64,000 bases of DNA, from positions 62,001-126,000 of the forward strand of contig NZ_JAUSPQ010000010.1 in NCBI RefSeq assembly GCF_030655665.1, given 5' to 3'. Shown piece by piece: positions 1 to 8,651 of the stretch (the stretch's first letter is position 1; each line of letters starts with the position of its first letter). Source of the stretch: Methanocorpusculum sp. Its GTDB lineage: Archaea > Halobacteriota > Methanomicrobia > Methanomicrobiales > Methanocorpusculaceae. The notes under the pieces were generated by a model, which worked only from the letters and a program-made list of their open reading frames with translations, had not been told where the DNA came from and searched no databases. The translations under genes and the position numbers were made by a program.

Positions 1-52
1 TTCCGCCGGTCACGAGAATCGTTTTATTATTAAGGGACTGCTGGTAACTCAT
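1..52 (-). CDS. NAD-dependent sugar-nucleotide epimerase/dehydratase, N-terminal fragment cut by window edge
   Basis: Only the first 17 residues lie in the window (reverse strand, ATG at 52). They read MSYQQSLNNKTILVTGG, which ends in the beta-strand and glycine-rich start of a Rossmann fold as in extended SDR sugar epimerases or dehydratases (CapD/WbpM/RmlB type). The ATG overlaps the wecB stop by four bases (ATGA), so the gene is translationally coupled to wecB and probably acts in the same sugar-nucleotide pathway. The exact substrate cannot be judged from this fragment. Confidence 0.6.
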   Translation of the reverse strand, partial: MSYQQSLNNKTILVTGG

Positions 53-1155
53 GCTATCTTTGTAATTATATGGAGCACATCGCGTATAATACGTTCTGAA
101 ACACCTGGTTCGCCGAAGGGATTCGGCCATTTTCTTTCTGTATGAAGCATAGCTTCCACAGCATCAAGAATTGATTCAGGTCTGGTTCCGGCAAGAATAT
201 TGGCCCCAATTTGAACCGTTTCCGGGCGTTCAGTATCATCCCGCAGGGTCACACAGGGCGTATGCAAGATGCAGGCCTCCTCCTGCATGGAACCCGAGTC
301 GGTGAGTATAACTGACGCGTGTGTCTCCAACTGAAGAAAATCCATGTAACCAAGCGGCTCTGTTATCAGAATATTTTCCGGGATCAGCTTATGCATCGCA
401 AGCACTTTTTTTGTACGCGGGTGACAGGGAAATATGACCGGATATGCGTACTTTGCAGAGATGAAATCCAGGGTGTTCAGAATCGTTTGCAGTTTGTTCG
501 GACTGTCGGTATTTTCCGGGCGATGGAGGGTAAGCAGGAAGTATTTTTCAGGCTCGAGACTGAGTCGTTGTAAGATGTCAGAGCATACTGCTGCAGTATC
601 CTTGCTGCTGGTGACGACATCGACGATAGGGTCCCCGCTGACGATGATCCGATTATCCGGAATCCCTTCTTTGAGAATATTTTGTCTGGTCCATTCGTTT
701 GGAGTAAACAGGTAATCCGCAATCTGATCGATCATAAGCCGGTTCAGCTCTTCAAGCATGGATCGGTTATAACTCCGTCTTCCGGCTTCGATATGGCAGA
801 CTGGTATGTGAAGCTTTGCGGCTGCAAGGGCCCCGGCAAGGGCTGAGTTGGGGTCGCCGAGAACGAGGACGATGTCCGGCTTTTCTTTGAGCAGGATCTG
901 TTCGATACCTATGAGCATTTTCCCGGTCTGCTCCCCGTGCGGGGCTGAACCGATGTGGAGGTTGTAGCTGGGTTCCGGGAGCTCAAGGTCGTTGAAGATG
1001 AGTGTGTCAAGCTCATAAGAATAATGCTGGCCGGTATGGATAAGCGTGAATGGGATGGTTAGTTTGATGCAGGTCTGGATGAGTGCAGAGAGTTTGATGA
1101 TTTCTGGTCTGGTTCCTAGGATGAATACTATTTTCTTGTATGTTTGATACATCAC
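49..1155 (-). CDS. wecB: UDP-N-acetylglucosamine 2-epimerase (non-hydrolysing)
   Basis: Cytosolic enzyme that interconverts UDP-GlcNAc and UDP-ManNAc for surface glycan synthesis. The 368-residue length is normal for the family. Visible family signatures are FILGTRPEIIKLSAL near residue 11, HTGQHYS near 40, LGDPNSALAGALAA near 98, CHIEAGRRS near 120, LHRPENTD near 211, CHPRTKK near 243, and the C-terminal DSGSMQEEA...TERPE nucleotide-binding segment. It overlaps the next gene downstream (the epimerase fragment) by four bases. It is transcribed away from the glycosyltransferase at 1255 across a 99-bp AT-rich gap. The family assignment is secure; the in vivo sugar product is inferred. Confidence 0.9.
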   Translation of the reverse strand: MMYQTYKKIVFILGTRPEIIKLSALIQTCIKLTIPFTLIHTGQHYSYELDTLIFNDLELPEPSYNLHIGSAPHGEQTGKMLIGIEQILLKEKPDIVLVLGDPNSALAGALAAAKLHIPVCHIEAGRRSYNRSMLEELNRLMIDQIADYLFTPNEWTRQNILKEGIPDNRIIVSGDPIVDVVTSSKDTAAVCSDILQRLSLEPEKYFLLTLHRPENTDSPNKLQTILNTLDFISAKYAYPVIFPCHPRTKKVLAMHKLIPENILITEPLGYMDFLQLETHASVILTDSGSMQEEACILHTPCVTLRDDTERPETVQIGANILAGTRPESILDAVEAMLHTERKWPNPFGEPGVSERIIRDVLHIITKIA

Positions 1156-1254
1156 ATAGCCTCAAAATATGATTCCACTTCGATTAATTCCATCTGTAAT
1201 AGATATTTGTGATTTTCACAATTAATTTATTCTATTGTCGATAATAGATAGTTA
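1156..1254. promoter_or_regulatory. AT-rich divergent promoter region
   Basis: A 99-bp AT-rich gap separates two divergent starts (wecB leftwards, glycosyltransferase rightwards). It contains short inverted repeats (TGTGATTTTCACA near 1208 and an imperfect one near 1231-1246). No box can be assigned with certainty. Confidence 0.35.
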
Positions 1255-2487
1255 ATGAATCTTTTGTTGATATCTCCTGTGTTTCCTCCAGAGATTGGAA
1301 GTTCAGCTCAAATATACTATGATTTGGCAACTGGGTTTTGTAATAAAGGGCATACGGTACATGTTTTAACTTCATACCCCCGGTATTATAACCTCCCTGA
1401 TGATGTCCTGTTATCAAATATCCCGTTAGATGAAACTGATCATGGCATTAATATTCACCGCGTTCAGCATCATGCCCCGGGTGTAGAAAACATGATCCTT
1501 AGGGGGGGTGAACATTTCTATATGCCATTTTTTTATTTTCGGAGATACAAGTCGCTTAGAAAGGAATTGGGCATAAAATTTGATGCGTGTATAATTCATT
1601 CTCCTCCGTTGCCGTTCTGCTATCTTGCTCAATTCATTAAAAAATATGACGGCACACCATCAATTATAAATTATCAGGATTTTCATCCGGGAGAATTAAT
1701 TAAAGCAGGTGTTGTCAAAAACCAACTCTGGATAAAAATACTGGAGCATATTGAACATAAAGCATACACTCAGGCAGATTTTATCACATCTCATTCTCGT
1801 GGGGGTATTGAATATATGGTAGCCCGTGGTGCAAACCCCAATAAAATAGCCAATATATTTAACAGCGTTGACTTAAATGTTCTTGATAATCCAAATATTA
1901 TCAGTGATTACAAACTAAAAGAAAATATTGAGGATAAATATCTCATCTCATTTGCGGGAAGAATCATGTCAGACGGCGGGTATGATCGGATATTAAATGT
2001 TGCGCACAGTTTACAGGATGTAACAGAAATCGTGTTTTATATCGTAGGAAACGGTCCATACAAACAAGAACTAGAACGTCTGATTCATGAAAGAAAGATT
2101 ACAAATATTACGACACGTAACTTCTTACCAAGAGATGAATATATAAATTTAATTAAATCATCGGATTTATCCATTGTTTCATTGGATCAAACTGATTCAT
2201 GTCCTTGTTTCCCTGGAAAAATAATGAATATTATGGCTTTGAAGCGACCTATACTTGCCTTCTTATCATCTGATAGTGATGCTGCCAAAACAATCCTTGA
2301 GGCAAATGCTGGTATAATAATATCTACAGAAACAGTGCCGGAAATCCGGGATAAAATATTAAATCTAAAGGATCATCTGGAGTTATGTATTGAGTATGGA
2401 GAAAAAGGGAGAGAATTCGTGTTAAATAATATGACACTAGATGTTGCAACCTCAAGATACGAAAGTATTATTCAGAATCTGAACTGA
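1255..2487 (+). CDS. Glycosyltransferase family 4 (WbuB-like)
   Basis: A 410-residue GT-B fold glycosyltransferase predicted to move a sugar from a nucleotide donor to a lipid-linked glycan at the inner face of the membrane. The N-terminal acceptor domain starts MNLLLISPVFPPEIG, with the glycine-rich loop typical of WbuB/WcaI-type GT4 enzymes. The C-terminal donor domain begins near residue 230 (FAGRIMSDGGYDRIL), followed by YIVGNGPYKQELE and a C-terminal helix KIMNIMALKRPILAF in place of the usual KxxEYMAxGKPI. The gene is AT-rich compared with the core genes, as is usual for polysaccharide loci. It lies beside wecB and just upstream of a broken insertion sequence. Donor and acceptor are unknown. 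Confidence 0.85.
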   Translation: MNLLLISPVFPPEIGSSAQIYYDLATGFCNKGHTVHVLTSYPRYYNLPDDVLLSNIPLDETDHGINIHRVQHHAPGVENMILRGGEHFYMPFFYFRRYKSLRKELGIKFDACIIHSPPLPFCYLAQFIKKYDGTPSIINYQDFHPGELIKAGVVKNQLWIKILEHIEHKAYTQADFITSHSRGGIEYMVARGANPNKIANIFNSVDLNVLDNPNIISDYKLKENIEDKYLISFAGRIMSDGGYDRILNVAHSLQDVTEIVFYIVGNGPYKQELERLIHERKITNITTRNFLPRDEYINLIKSSDLSIVSLDQTDSCPCFPGKIMNIMALKRPILAFLSSDSDAAKTILEANAGIIISTETVPEIRDKILNLKDHLELCIEYGEKGREFVLNNMTLDVATSRYESIIQNLN

Positions 2488-2587
2488 GAATAACATTCCT
2501 TACGATGAGAGATACTATATGAGAATTTCTAACAACCCTTTTTTTCCCGACAGAAAGTACTTTCTCTCCGTACGTTGAGTAGTATGT

Positions 2588-3588
2588 ATGGGGACTTTCA
2601 GCAGCTTTGGTCTCAACCAGGCATATCACGAACGTTATGAAAAACTTGGCGACCGCCTCTCCGATGTTGGTAAAACACTTGATTGGGATGTTTTTCGTCC
2701 TCTTCTTGAATCCATGTATGCAAATAAATCCGACAAGGGTGGTCATCCCAATGTCGATGTAATACTCATGTTTAAGATTCAGCTTCTGGAAGTCTGGTAT
2801 AATCTGTCTGATCTCGCTGTTGAACGTGAAATTTATGATCGTCTCTCCTTTTGGCATTGTAAGTGAGGGCGTTAGCCCGAAACGGTGAGCAAGATTTTAT
2901 CTTGCGAACTCTCGGGTGTCCTGACAAAATACCCGACAATTCAACGATCTGGTTATTTCGGGAGCGTATGTCCGAATCAGGCGTTGACACAGTGGTTTGG
3001 CAGGAGTTTCAGAGGCAGCTTGACCTGAAAGGTCTCAAAATTGAACAAGGCATGATTCAGGATGCAACGTTTGTGTATGCTGAACCCGGTCATTGTAAGA
3101 AAGACACGCCGCGAGGAGATCAGGCAAAAACACGACGGGATAAAGATGGAAAAATCATGTCCAAGAATGGCAAAATACACTATGGTTATAAACTTCATAC
3201 CATTATGGATACAACGCATGATCTTATTCGACGCATTGAAACCACCACGGCAAATGTTCATGATAGTCAGGTGGATCTGTCAGAAAAAGGGGAAGTGGTC
3301 TATCGGGATCGGGGATATCAGGGAGCAAAATGTAAGGGATATAGTGCCACAATGAAACGGGGAGCGAGAGGACATCCAATTGGAATACGAGATAAACTGA
3401 GAAATATGCGAATAAGTAGGAAGAGATCAAAGGGGGAGAGACCCTATGCAGTGATCAAAAATGTTTTTCATGCAGGGTTGGTGAAGGTAACAACGCTGCA
3501 AAGAGTACGAGTCAAAAATATGCTGGCTGCATTTTGTTATAATATGTATCAGCTAAAGACCATAGATTTGAAGAAGTCAGGAGCGTAA
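2588..3588 (+). pseudogene. IS5-family transposase, split by a small insertion
   Basis: Two frames carry one transposase. Residues from 2588 to 2857 give the N-terminal domain, ending LSFWH. The protein resumes in another frame at about 2911 with LGCPDKIPDNSTIWLFRERM, which continues the IS5 pattern 'LSF..FLGLxxxxxPDxST...R'. The C-terminal part contains the DDE region: IQDATFV, ANVHDSQV, DRGYQG and GERPYAVIKNVF. The junction holds about 50 extra bases with a stop codon and two hairpins. Removing them restores both frame and homology. A second ORF starting at the GTG at 2863 could be translated, but it would lack the N-terminal DNA-binding domain. Confidence 0.85.
2859..2908. repeat. Two-hairpin module inserted in the transposase gene
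   Basis: About 50 bp interrupt the IS5 transposase. The insert contains the hairpin GGGCGTTAGCCC, a linker with GGTGA, and the hairpin GCAAGATTTTATCTTGC followed by GA. This is the same layout as modules elsewhere in the window (18.5, 19.9, 25.0, 34.6, 35.7, 36.0 and 53.0 kb). The exact borders are ambiguous by a few bases because the ends resemble the target. Confidence 0.75.
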
Positions 3589-3927
3589 GCTTTCGAATTT
3601 TTTTAGAAAATAGAGGGGAAAATTAGGGAAATGGTTATGTGAATCTGTTTTTTGGGGGGGGGTGGAAAGGCAAAAGAGATTGGGCGACTTCATCATCTTA
3701 AAAAAAAAGGGTTGGTAGATATTCTCTATATTAAATTTGATGGAACTGTTTTCCTTAATATTTAGGAGAGTTGACATAACTGATATTTTTCATCTGAACG
3801 ATGAAACCGAAAATACAGTTGCATATCTTTTAATGGTTAATTTTTCATTTTCATTTTACTAAACCAACAATAGTAATATCCATTAAATGTAGACATAGGG
3901 CTCATAATATCTGGTGTAATCCCACGA

Positions 3928-4294
3928 TCATACAGACTCTTCCATACACACTACCGCAAACCCCACTGACTCCCTCTCACTATGGGATATGCTGATTTTT
4001 ATCTCATGATCAACATTGTCCAATACATCACAAACACGTGCCCTTGGAACCCCCAGCTGATCCAAAACAACCTCAACATCCCAAAGCCTTATTCTTATGC
4101 CAAATCCCGAAAATGCTTTCACCACAGCCTCTTTTGCTGCAAACCGTGCTGCATAATGTTCGCCATGGGAAGATTGAGAATTGCAGTACTCCTGCTCAGC
4201 CTTGGAAAAAAAACGATCCATAAACTGTTCATCAGCAAGGATGTCCGGACCAAACCGGGAATTTTTATACTATCTCTCCAAATTTCCTCTGCAT
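3928..4294 (-). pseudogene. Holo-ACP synthase-like gene, 5' end frameshifted
   Basis: The intact frame (3928-4221) gives MDRFFSKAEQEYC... and then HYAARFAAKEAVVKAFSG and ISISHSERESVGFAVV. These are the metal- and CoA-binding core and the C-terminal motif of AcpS-type phosphopantetheinyl transferases. A full protein should begin with a GxDIVxIxRF box. In-frame codons upstream give a remnant RFGPDILADEQF, then a stop. An ATG at 4294 in another frame gives MQRKFGEIV. The N-terminal box is therefore present but broken by one or two small indels around 4255-4280, and the metal-ligand Asp is lost. It lies head to head with the intact paralogue at 4323. It may be a dead copy, or be expressed as a truncated form. 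Confidence 0.65.
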
Positions 4295-4322
4295 ATACTT
4301 TTATTCCATACAAAATCGATAT

Positions 4323-4697
4323 ATGAAGTACATGTTCCTATCCGGCGTCGACATAGTCACCATATCCCGCTTCAATGACCCATCCCTACAGAAGCAAACC
4401 TTTCTCAACCTTTGTTTCACCCCCGCCGAACAAACCTACTGCCTCTCTAAAACTGACCCGAGTCCGCACTTCGCCGCACGCTTCGCTGCAAAGGAAGCCG
4501 TCATTAAAGCTCTCTCTGGTCTGGATCTCACCCTTCCCTATAACAAAATAGAAGTCCGCAATCAGCATAATAGTCGTCCCTATCTAAAATTCTATACAGA
4601 CAATGAAGATATTCTCTCCTTGAAATCAGACATAAGCCTTAGCCACTCGGAAACATCTGCCATAGCTGTTGTTATCATATACACCAATGAAAAATAA
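4323..4697 (+). CDS. acpS: Holo-[acyl-carrier-protein] synthase (AcpS-type phosphopantetheinyl transferase)
   Basis: A 124-residue protein of normal AcpS length, expected to transfer 4'-phosphopantetheine from CoA to the serine of an acyl carrier protein. The N-terminal box SGVDIVTISRF holds the Mg-ligand Asp10. FAARFAAKEAVIKAL holds Glu58 and Lys62, and DISLSHSETSAIAVV closes the fold. The carrier protein gene follows 35 bp downstream, so partner and substrate are adjacent. Archaea rarely carry ACP/AcpS pairs, so this probably came from bacteria. The divergent neighbour (3928-4294) is a decayed paralogue. Confidence 0.85.
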   Translation: MKYMFLSGVDIVTISRFNDPSLQKQTFLNLCFTPAEQTYCLSKTDPSPHFAARFAAKEAVIKALSGLDLTLPYNKIEVRNQHNSRPYLKFYTDNEDILSLKSDISLSHSETSAIAVVIIYTNEK

Positions 4698-4732
4698 ACT
4701 ATAAGACAACATAAAGAGAATAACTATCATCT

Positions 4733-4969
4733 ATGTCCAACGTGGAAAAATACAACAATGCTTTCACAGAAGCCTTCGGAATCAATGATTCAAAACTTAT
4801 AGGATTAATATATCAGAGTATTCCTGAATGGGATTCGGTTGGGCACATGAGTTTGATTGCAGCCCTTGAAGATGCCTTTGACATCATGATGGAAACGGAT
4901 GACATCATTGATCTTTCTTCCTATGAAAAAGGAAAAGAAATACTTGCTAAATACGACATTGAATTTTGA
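4733..4969 (+). CDS. Acyl carrier protein
   Basis: A 78-residue acidic protein with the phosphopantetheine attachment motif WDSVGHM; Ser35 is the predicted modified residue. The helix after it (LIAALEDAFDIMMETDDI) and the segment IIDLSSYEKGKEIL match the PP-binding fold of discrete ACPs that accompany specialised pathways. It sits between its likely modifying enzyme (4323) and an AMP-forming ligase (4999). It probably carries the acyl group that the LuxE- and LuxC-like proteins act on. No fatty acid synthase genes are visible, so the cargo is probably not a membrane fatty acid. Confidence 0.88.
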   Translation: MSNVEKYNNAFTEAFGINDSKLIGLIYQSIPEWDSVGHMSLIAALEDAFDIMMETDDIIDLSSYEKGKEILAKYDIEF

Positions 4970-4998
4970 ATAACTCAATGTGCTAATGGTAACCGCCC

Positions 4999-6393
4999 AT
5001 GTCATTTTTCAACTCGCTCGAGAATTACGGACAAAAAACAGCTTTGATAACCGATGATGGTATTGAAGTCGGGTATCAGCAATTAGTGAAGGATGCAGAC
5101 AGAGTTGCCGGTTTCATCACAAAACGCTCTCTGGTATTTTGTGTGTGCAGCAACAACCTCGAGTCAGTTGCCGGATATCTGGGATTTCTGCGTGCTAGAA
5201 TAGTTCCTGTCCTGATCAATCCTGATGTCGACAGAGAGTTGTATTCCGAACTGGAACATACGTATCAGCCCTCCTTCGTGTGGGCACCAAAACAGTTTTC
5301 TGAAAAAGAATGTGTGTACTCATACGGAGCGTATGAACTGACAAAAACCGACTACTATAAAGAACACGACCTCTATCCGGAACTTGCGCTCTTGTTGACG
5401 ACGTCCGGCAGTACCGGAAGCCCAAAATTAGTCCGACAGTCCTACCAAAATATTGAGAGTAACACATATTCAATTATGGAGTATCTGAATATTGCTAGAG
5501 AAGACCGCGCTATAACTACGCTTCCTCTTAGCTATACGTATGGCCTTTCTATTCTTCACACACACCTTACAGCAGGGGCCACCGTAATTCTGACCGATGC
5601 ATCCCTCATGAGCAAGTCGTTCTGGACACTGCTCAAAGATAAGAAGGCGACAACGTTCGGAGGCGTCCCATACACTTACGAGATGCTCAAAAAGCTCAGA
5701 TTTGCACGCATGGATCTGCCGTCCCTCTCTTATGTCACACAGGCGGGAGGCAAGTTGTCCAAAGAACTGTCTCTTGAGTTTGCCACAGTCTGCAAAGAGA
5801 AGGGCATAAAATTCATCGTTATGTACGGCCAGTCTGAAGCTACCGCACGTATGTCCTATCTTCCGTGGGAATATGCCATTTCCAAAGCCGGAAGCATGGG
5901 AATTGCAATCCCACACGGAAAGTTCCGGCTCATTGACGAAACTGAGAATACGATCACTGCTCCCCATATTACCGGGGAGCTTGTTTACGAGGGAGCAAAT
6001 GTCACTCTCGGTTATGCTGATGCCGTGGAAGATCTTGCAAAAGGTGATGAACGGTATGGAGTTCTCCTGACTGGAGATATGGCGGAGATGGATGAGGATG
6101 GATTTTTCTATATTGTCGGCCGCAAAAAAAGATTCTTGAAAATCTACGGCAATCGGGTGAACCTTGATGAGGTCGAGGGTCTGCTGAAATCAAAAGGATA
6201 CGACTGTGCTGTAGGGGGTGTGGATGACCATATGAAGATCTTTGTGACTGATGAAACTAAATGCGAGGAAGTGAGACATTTCGTCAGTGAAAAGACAGGG
6301 CTGAACCCTGCGGCGTTTTCATCAGCTTATATTCCTGCGATTCCGCGGAATGAAGCAGGCAAGGTCCTGTATACCCATCTCGAGGAGGTCTGA
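4999..6393 (+). CDS. AMP-dependent acyl-adenylate-forming ligase
   Basis: A 464-residue ANL-superfamily enzyme predicted to activate a carboxylic acid with ATP, probably for loading on the adjacent ACP. Motifs in order are the P-loop TTSGSTGSPKLVR near residue 132, the A5-like YGQSEATARMSYLP near 276, LLTGDMAEMDEDGFFYIVGR near 354 (A7/A8), the hinge region KKRFLKIYGNRVNLDEVE, and the C-terminal catalytic-lysine motif IPRNEAGKVLY. It is shorter than typical acyl-CoA synthetases and resembles stand-alone ligases of glycan or natural-product loci. Its stop overlaps the start of the LuxE-like gene (TGATG). The substrate acid is unknown. Confidence 0.82.
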   Translation: MSFFNSLENYGQKTALITDDGIEVGYQQLVKDADRVAGFITKRSLVFCVCSNNLESVAGYLGFLRARIVPVLINPDVDRELYSELEHTYQPSFVWAPKQFSEKECVYSYGAYELTKTDYYKEHDLYPELALLLTTSGSTGSPKLVRQSYQNIESNTYSIMEYLNIAREDRAITTLPLSYTYGLSILHTHLTAGATVILTDASLMSKSFWTLLKDKKATTFGGVPYTYEMLKKLRFARMDLPSLSYVTQAGGKLSKELSLEFATVCKEKGIKFIVMYGQSEATARMSYLPWEYAISKAGSMGIAIPHGKFRLIDETENTITAPHITGELVYEGANVTLGYADAVEDLAKGDERYGVLLTGDMAEMDEDGFFYIVGRKKRFLKIYGNRVNLDEVEGLLKSKGYDCAVGGVDDHMKIFVTDETKCEEVRHFVSEKTGLNPAAFSSAYIPAIPRNEAGKVLYTHLEEV

Positions 6394-7472
6394 TGTCAGT
6401 TGTTGAAAAACTGCTCGCAGAGGAGCCGTTCTCTTTGTCCCATGAAGAAAAAAAACAACTGTATGAAAAAGAGCTTGGAAATCTGACAAAGAACAGTTAT
6501 GCAAGTTGCGGTCTCTACAAAAAAATTCTTGACATTCTGGTTTATGATGCATCTGCTGAGCACAAAATAGAAGAGTTCCCGTTTCTGCCGGTTCGTCTGT
6601 TTAAAGAGTATGATCTTTTGAATGTACCGAGGGAGGCAGTGGTAAAAACCATGACCTCATCAGGGACGACAGGACAGAGAGTTTCAAAAATATATCTCGA
6701 CCGGACAACTTCAACAAATCAGACAAAGGTTCTGACAAAAATATGTTCCGAGTTTCTAGGGAATAAGCGCCGCCCAATGCTGATAATCGATTCAAAGTCG
6801 GTATTAAAAGATCGAAATATGTTTTCTGCCCGAGGGGCGGGCATTATTGGCTTTTCAATGCTTGGACGCGGTGCGACATATGCGCTTGATGAGGATCTGC
6901 ATTTGGATTTGGATGCAGTCAATGCATTTTTGGGAAAGTATGCCGGGGAGCCTATCATGCTCTTTGGTTTTACCTCAATTATCTGGGAGCATTTCTTCAA
7001 GGAACTGGAGCGGGTCGACACGAAACTTCCACTCGATGGTGCAGTTGTGATCCATGGCGGGGGATGGAAGAAGCTGATTGATCAGCAGGTGGACAATGAG
7101 ATATTTAAAAAATCTCTTGCCAGCCGCTGCGGAGATATTACGGTCCTGAATTATTACGGCATGGTTGAACAGACCGGATCGATTTTCATGGAGTGTGAGT
7201 GTGGAAGACTGCATGCTTCGAACTACTCGGATGTCATTATCAGGAATCCGGATGATTTTTCCGTTTGCGGGGTTGGAGAGCCGGGTATTGTCCAGTTGGT
7301 CTCACTCCTTCCAGAATCATATCCCGGACACAGCATTTTAACGGAAGATATCGGTGAACTTATCGGAGAGGATGACTGTCCATGCGGCAGGCACGGAAAG
7401 ACATTTGTTATTCATGGCAGAATAAAAAATGCTGAGATCAGGGGGTGCAGTGATACATATGAACGAAAGTAA
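6393..7472 (+). CDS. LuxE-like acyl-protein synthetase
   Basis: A 359-residue member of the LuxE/acyl-protein synthetase family, the partner of LuxC in bacterial fatty-acid reductase complexes. It carries the adenylate-forming signature TMTSSGTTGQRVSKIYLD near residue 88, preceded by FPFLPVRLFKEY and followed by VIHGGGWKKLID and YYGMVEQTGSIFMECECG. The C-terminus has paired cysteines (DDCPCGRHGKTF). It is translationally coupled to the ligase upstream and overlaps the LuxC-like gene downstream. It may take an acyl-AMP or acyl-ACP and hand it to the reductase. The substrate is unknown. Confidence 0.82.
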   Translation: MSVVEKLLAEEPFSLSHEEKKQLYEKELGNLTKNSYASCGLYKKILDILVYDASAEHKIEEFPFLPVRLFKEYDLLNVPREAVVKTMTSSGTTGQRVSKIYLDRTTSTNQTKVLTKICSEFLGNKRRPMLIIDSKSVLKDRNMFSARGAGIIGFSMLGRGATYALDEDLHLDLDAVNAFLGKYAGEPIMLFGFTSIIWEHFFKELERVDTKLPLDGAVVIHGGGWKKLIDQQVDNEIFKKSLASRCGDITVLNYYGMVEQTGSIFMECECGRLHASNYSDVIIRNPDDFSVCGVGEPGIVQLVSLLPESYPGHSILTEDIGELIGEDDCPCGRHGKTFVIHGRIKNAEIRGCSDTYERK

Positions 7473-8646
7473 AATCACCTGGATCGTCGGAAATTCGGTT
7501 CCGAAATACATAGTGTTTGAACCTTATGCTGATGTTGTCTGCAGTTTTCTGAGTGACCTTTCACAGAATCTGCTTAAAAATCAAACAGCGGGTCAGTACC
7601 CTGATATTATTTCGTTTGCATATTTCTGTCGGAAAGCGAACATCCATAAAAAGAAGGAAAATTTTGCAGAGCAGAGGATTCGACTTGGCCGGGGAATAAT
7701 TTTTCACATTGCCCCGTCGAATGTTCCGGTAAATTTTGCATTTTCCTATGTGTTCGGACTGCTTGCAGGTAATGGCAATATTGTCCGTGTTCCATCCAAA
7801 GAATATCCTCATATCGAGATCATCTGCAGTGCAGTTAATCAGGTCCTGGAAGATCCGAAATATGCTGAAATTAAAGCTTCAACTGCTTTTGTCCGTTACG
7901 GCCATGAGGATGAGGTGACAGAATATTTCTCTTCAATCTCTCAGGGAAGGATCATCTGGGGCGGGGATTCAGCGATTGCGTATATCCGTAAGTTTTCTCT
8001 TCCCCCAAGAGGAGTGGATATTGCATTTTCTGATCGTTACTCCTTTGCAGTAATTGATTCCGATGCAGTTTTGAAGGCGGATGAAAAGGAGATGGGGAGA
8101 GTTGCATATGCGTTTTATAATGATACGTATCTGATGGACCAGAATGCCTGTTCTTCTCCGCAGCTTGTTGTCTGGATTGGGGACCATTATCACGAAGCAC
8201 AGCAGCGGTTTTGGCATGCGGTATCTGCAGCAGCAGAAAAGAAGTATACGCTTCAACCGGTGTCTGTGGTTGATAAATTTACGAAGCTTTGTATTGAGGC
8301 GATAGAGAATCCGTATGTGATGAGAGTTACACGCTATGGAAACGTGCTGTATGCTGCTGACTTAAGAGAACTGCCTGATGATGCTGATAAGTTGCGCGGG
8401 ACCTGCGGGTATTTCTATCAATATTTGTGTAAGGATATTGATGCGATTTCCCGCATGGTTAATGAGAAGTATCAGACTCTGGTATATTATGGGCTTTCAC
8501 CGATACAATTATCTGAGTTTGTGGTGAATAATCAGTTGAGAGGGATTGACCGGATTGTTCCCGTTGGTCAGGCGTTGGATATCGATGTTATCTGGGATGG
8601 ATATGATCTGGTTAGAACACTGTCAAGGATCGTGGATGTGAGGTAG
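7459..8646 (+). CDS. LuxC-like acyl-CoA/acyl-protein reductase
   Basis: A 395-residue LuxC-family reductase (aldehyde-dehydrogenase fold) expected to reduce an activated acyl group to an aldehyde with NADPH. Visible are GRGIIFHIAPSNVPVNFAFS with GLLAGNGNIVRVPSKE (nucleotide-binding region), FVRYGHEDEVTEYFS, IIWGGDSAIAYIR, and DQNACSSPQLVVW with the likely catalytic Cys. I start at 7459 because a GGGGGTG ribosome site lies about 12 nt before that ATG. The upstream ATG at 7429 would enlarge the overlap with the LuxE-like gene. The LuxE-LuxC order and coupling support a single complex. Confidence 0.83.
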   Translation: MNESKITWIVGNSVPKYIVFEPYADVVCSFLSDLSQNLLKNQTAGQYPDIISFAYFCRKANIHKKKENFAEQRIRLGRGIIFHIAPSNVPVNFAFSYVFGLLAGNGNIVRVPSKEYPHIEIICSAVNQVLEDPKYAEIKASTAFVRYGHEDEVTEYFSSISQGRIIWGGDSAIAYIRKFSLPPRGVDIAFSDRYSFAVIDSDAVLKADEKEMGRVAYAFYNDTYLMDQNACSSPQLVVWIGDHYHEAQQRFWHAVSAAAEKKYTLQPVSVVDKFTKLCIEAIENPYVMRVTRYGNVLYAADLRELPDDADKLRGTCGYFYQYLCKDIDAISRMVNEKYQTLVYYGLSPIQLSEFVVNNQLRGIDRIVPVGQALDIDVIWDGYDLVRTLSRIVDVR

Positions 8647-8651
8647 AGGCT

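Larger units (their letters stand above)
2531..3716 (+). mobile_element. IS5-family insertion sequence (defective)
   Basis: A transposase gene lies between matching ends. The left end near 2533-2545 reads CAACCCTTTTTTT. The right end near 3700-3714 is the inverted form, a run of A followed by GGGTTG. The flanks are CTA on the left and TAG on the right, compatible with a short target duplication of the kind IS5 elements make, but the exact ends are uncertain by a few bases. The transposase reading frame is interrupted (see 2859-2908), so this copy is probably not autonomous. The element separates the WecB/GT4 genes from the ACP cluster. The 210 bp to its right hold nothing recognisable. Confidence 0.8.
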
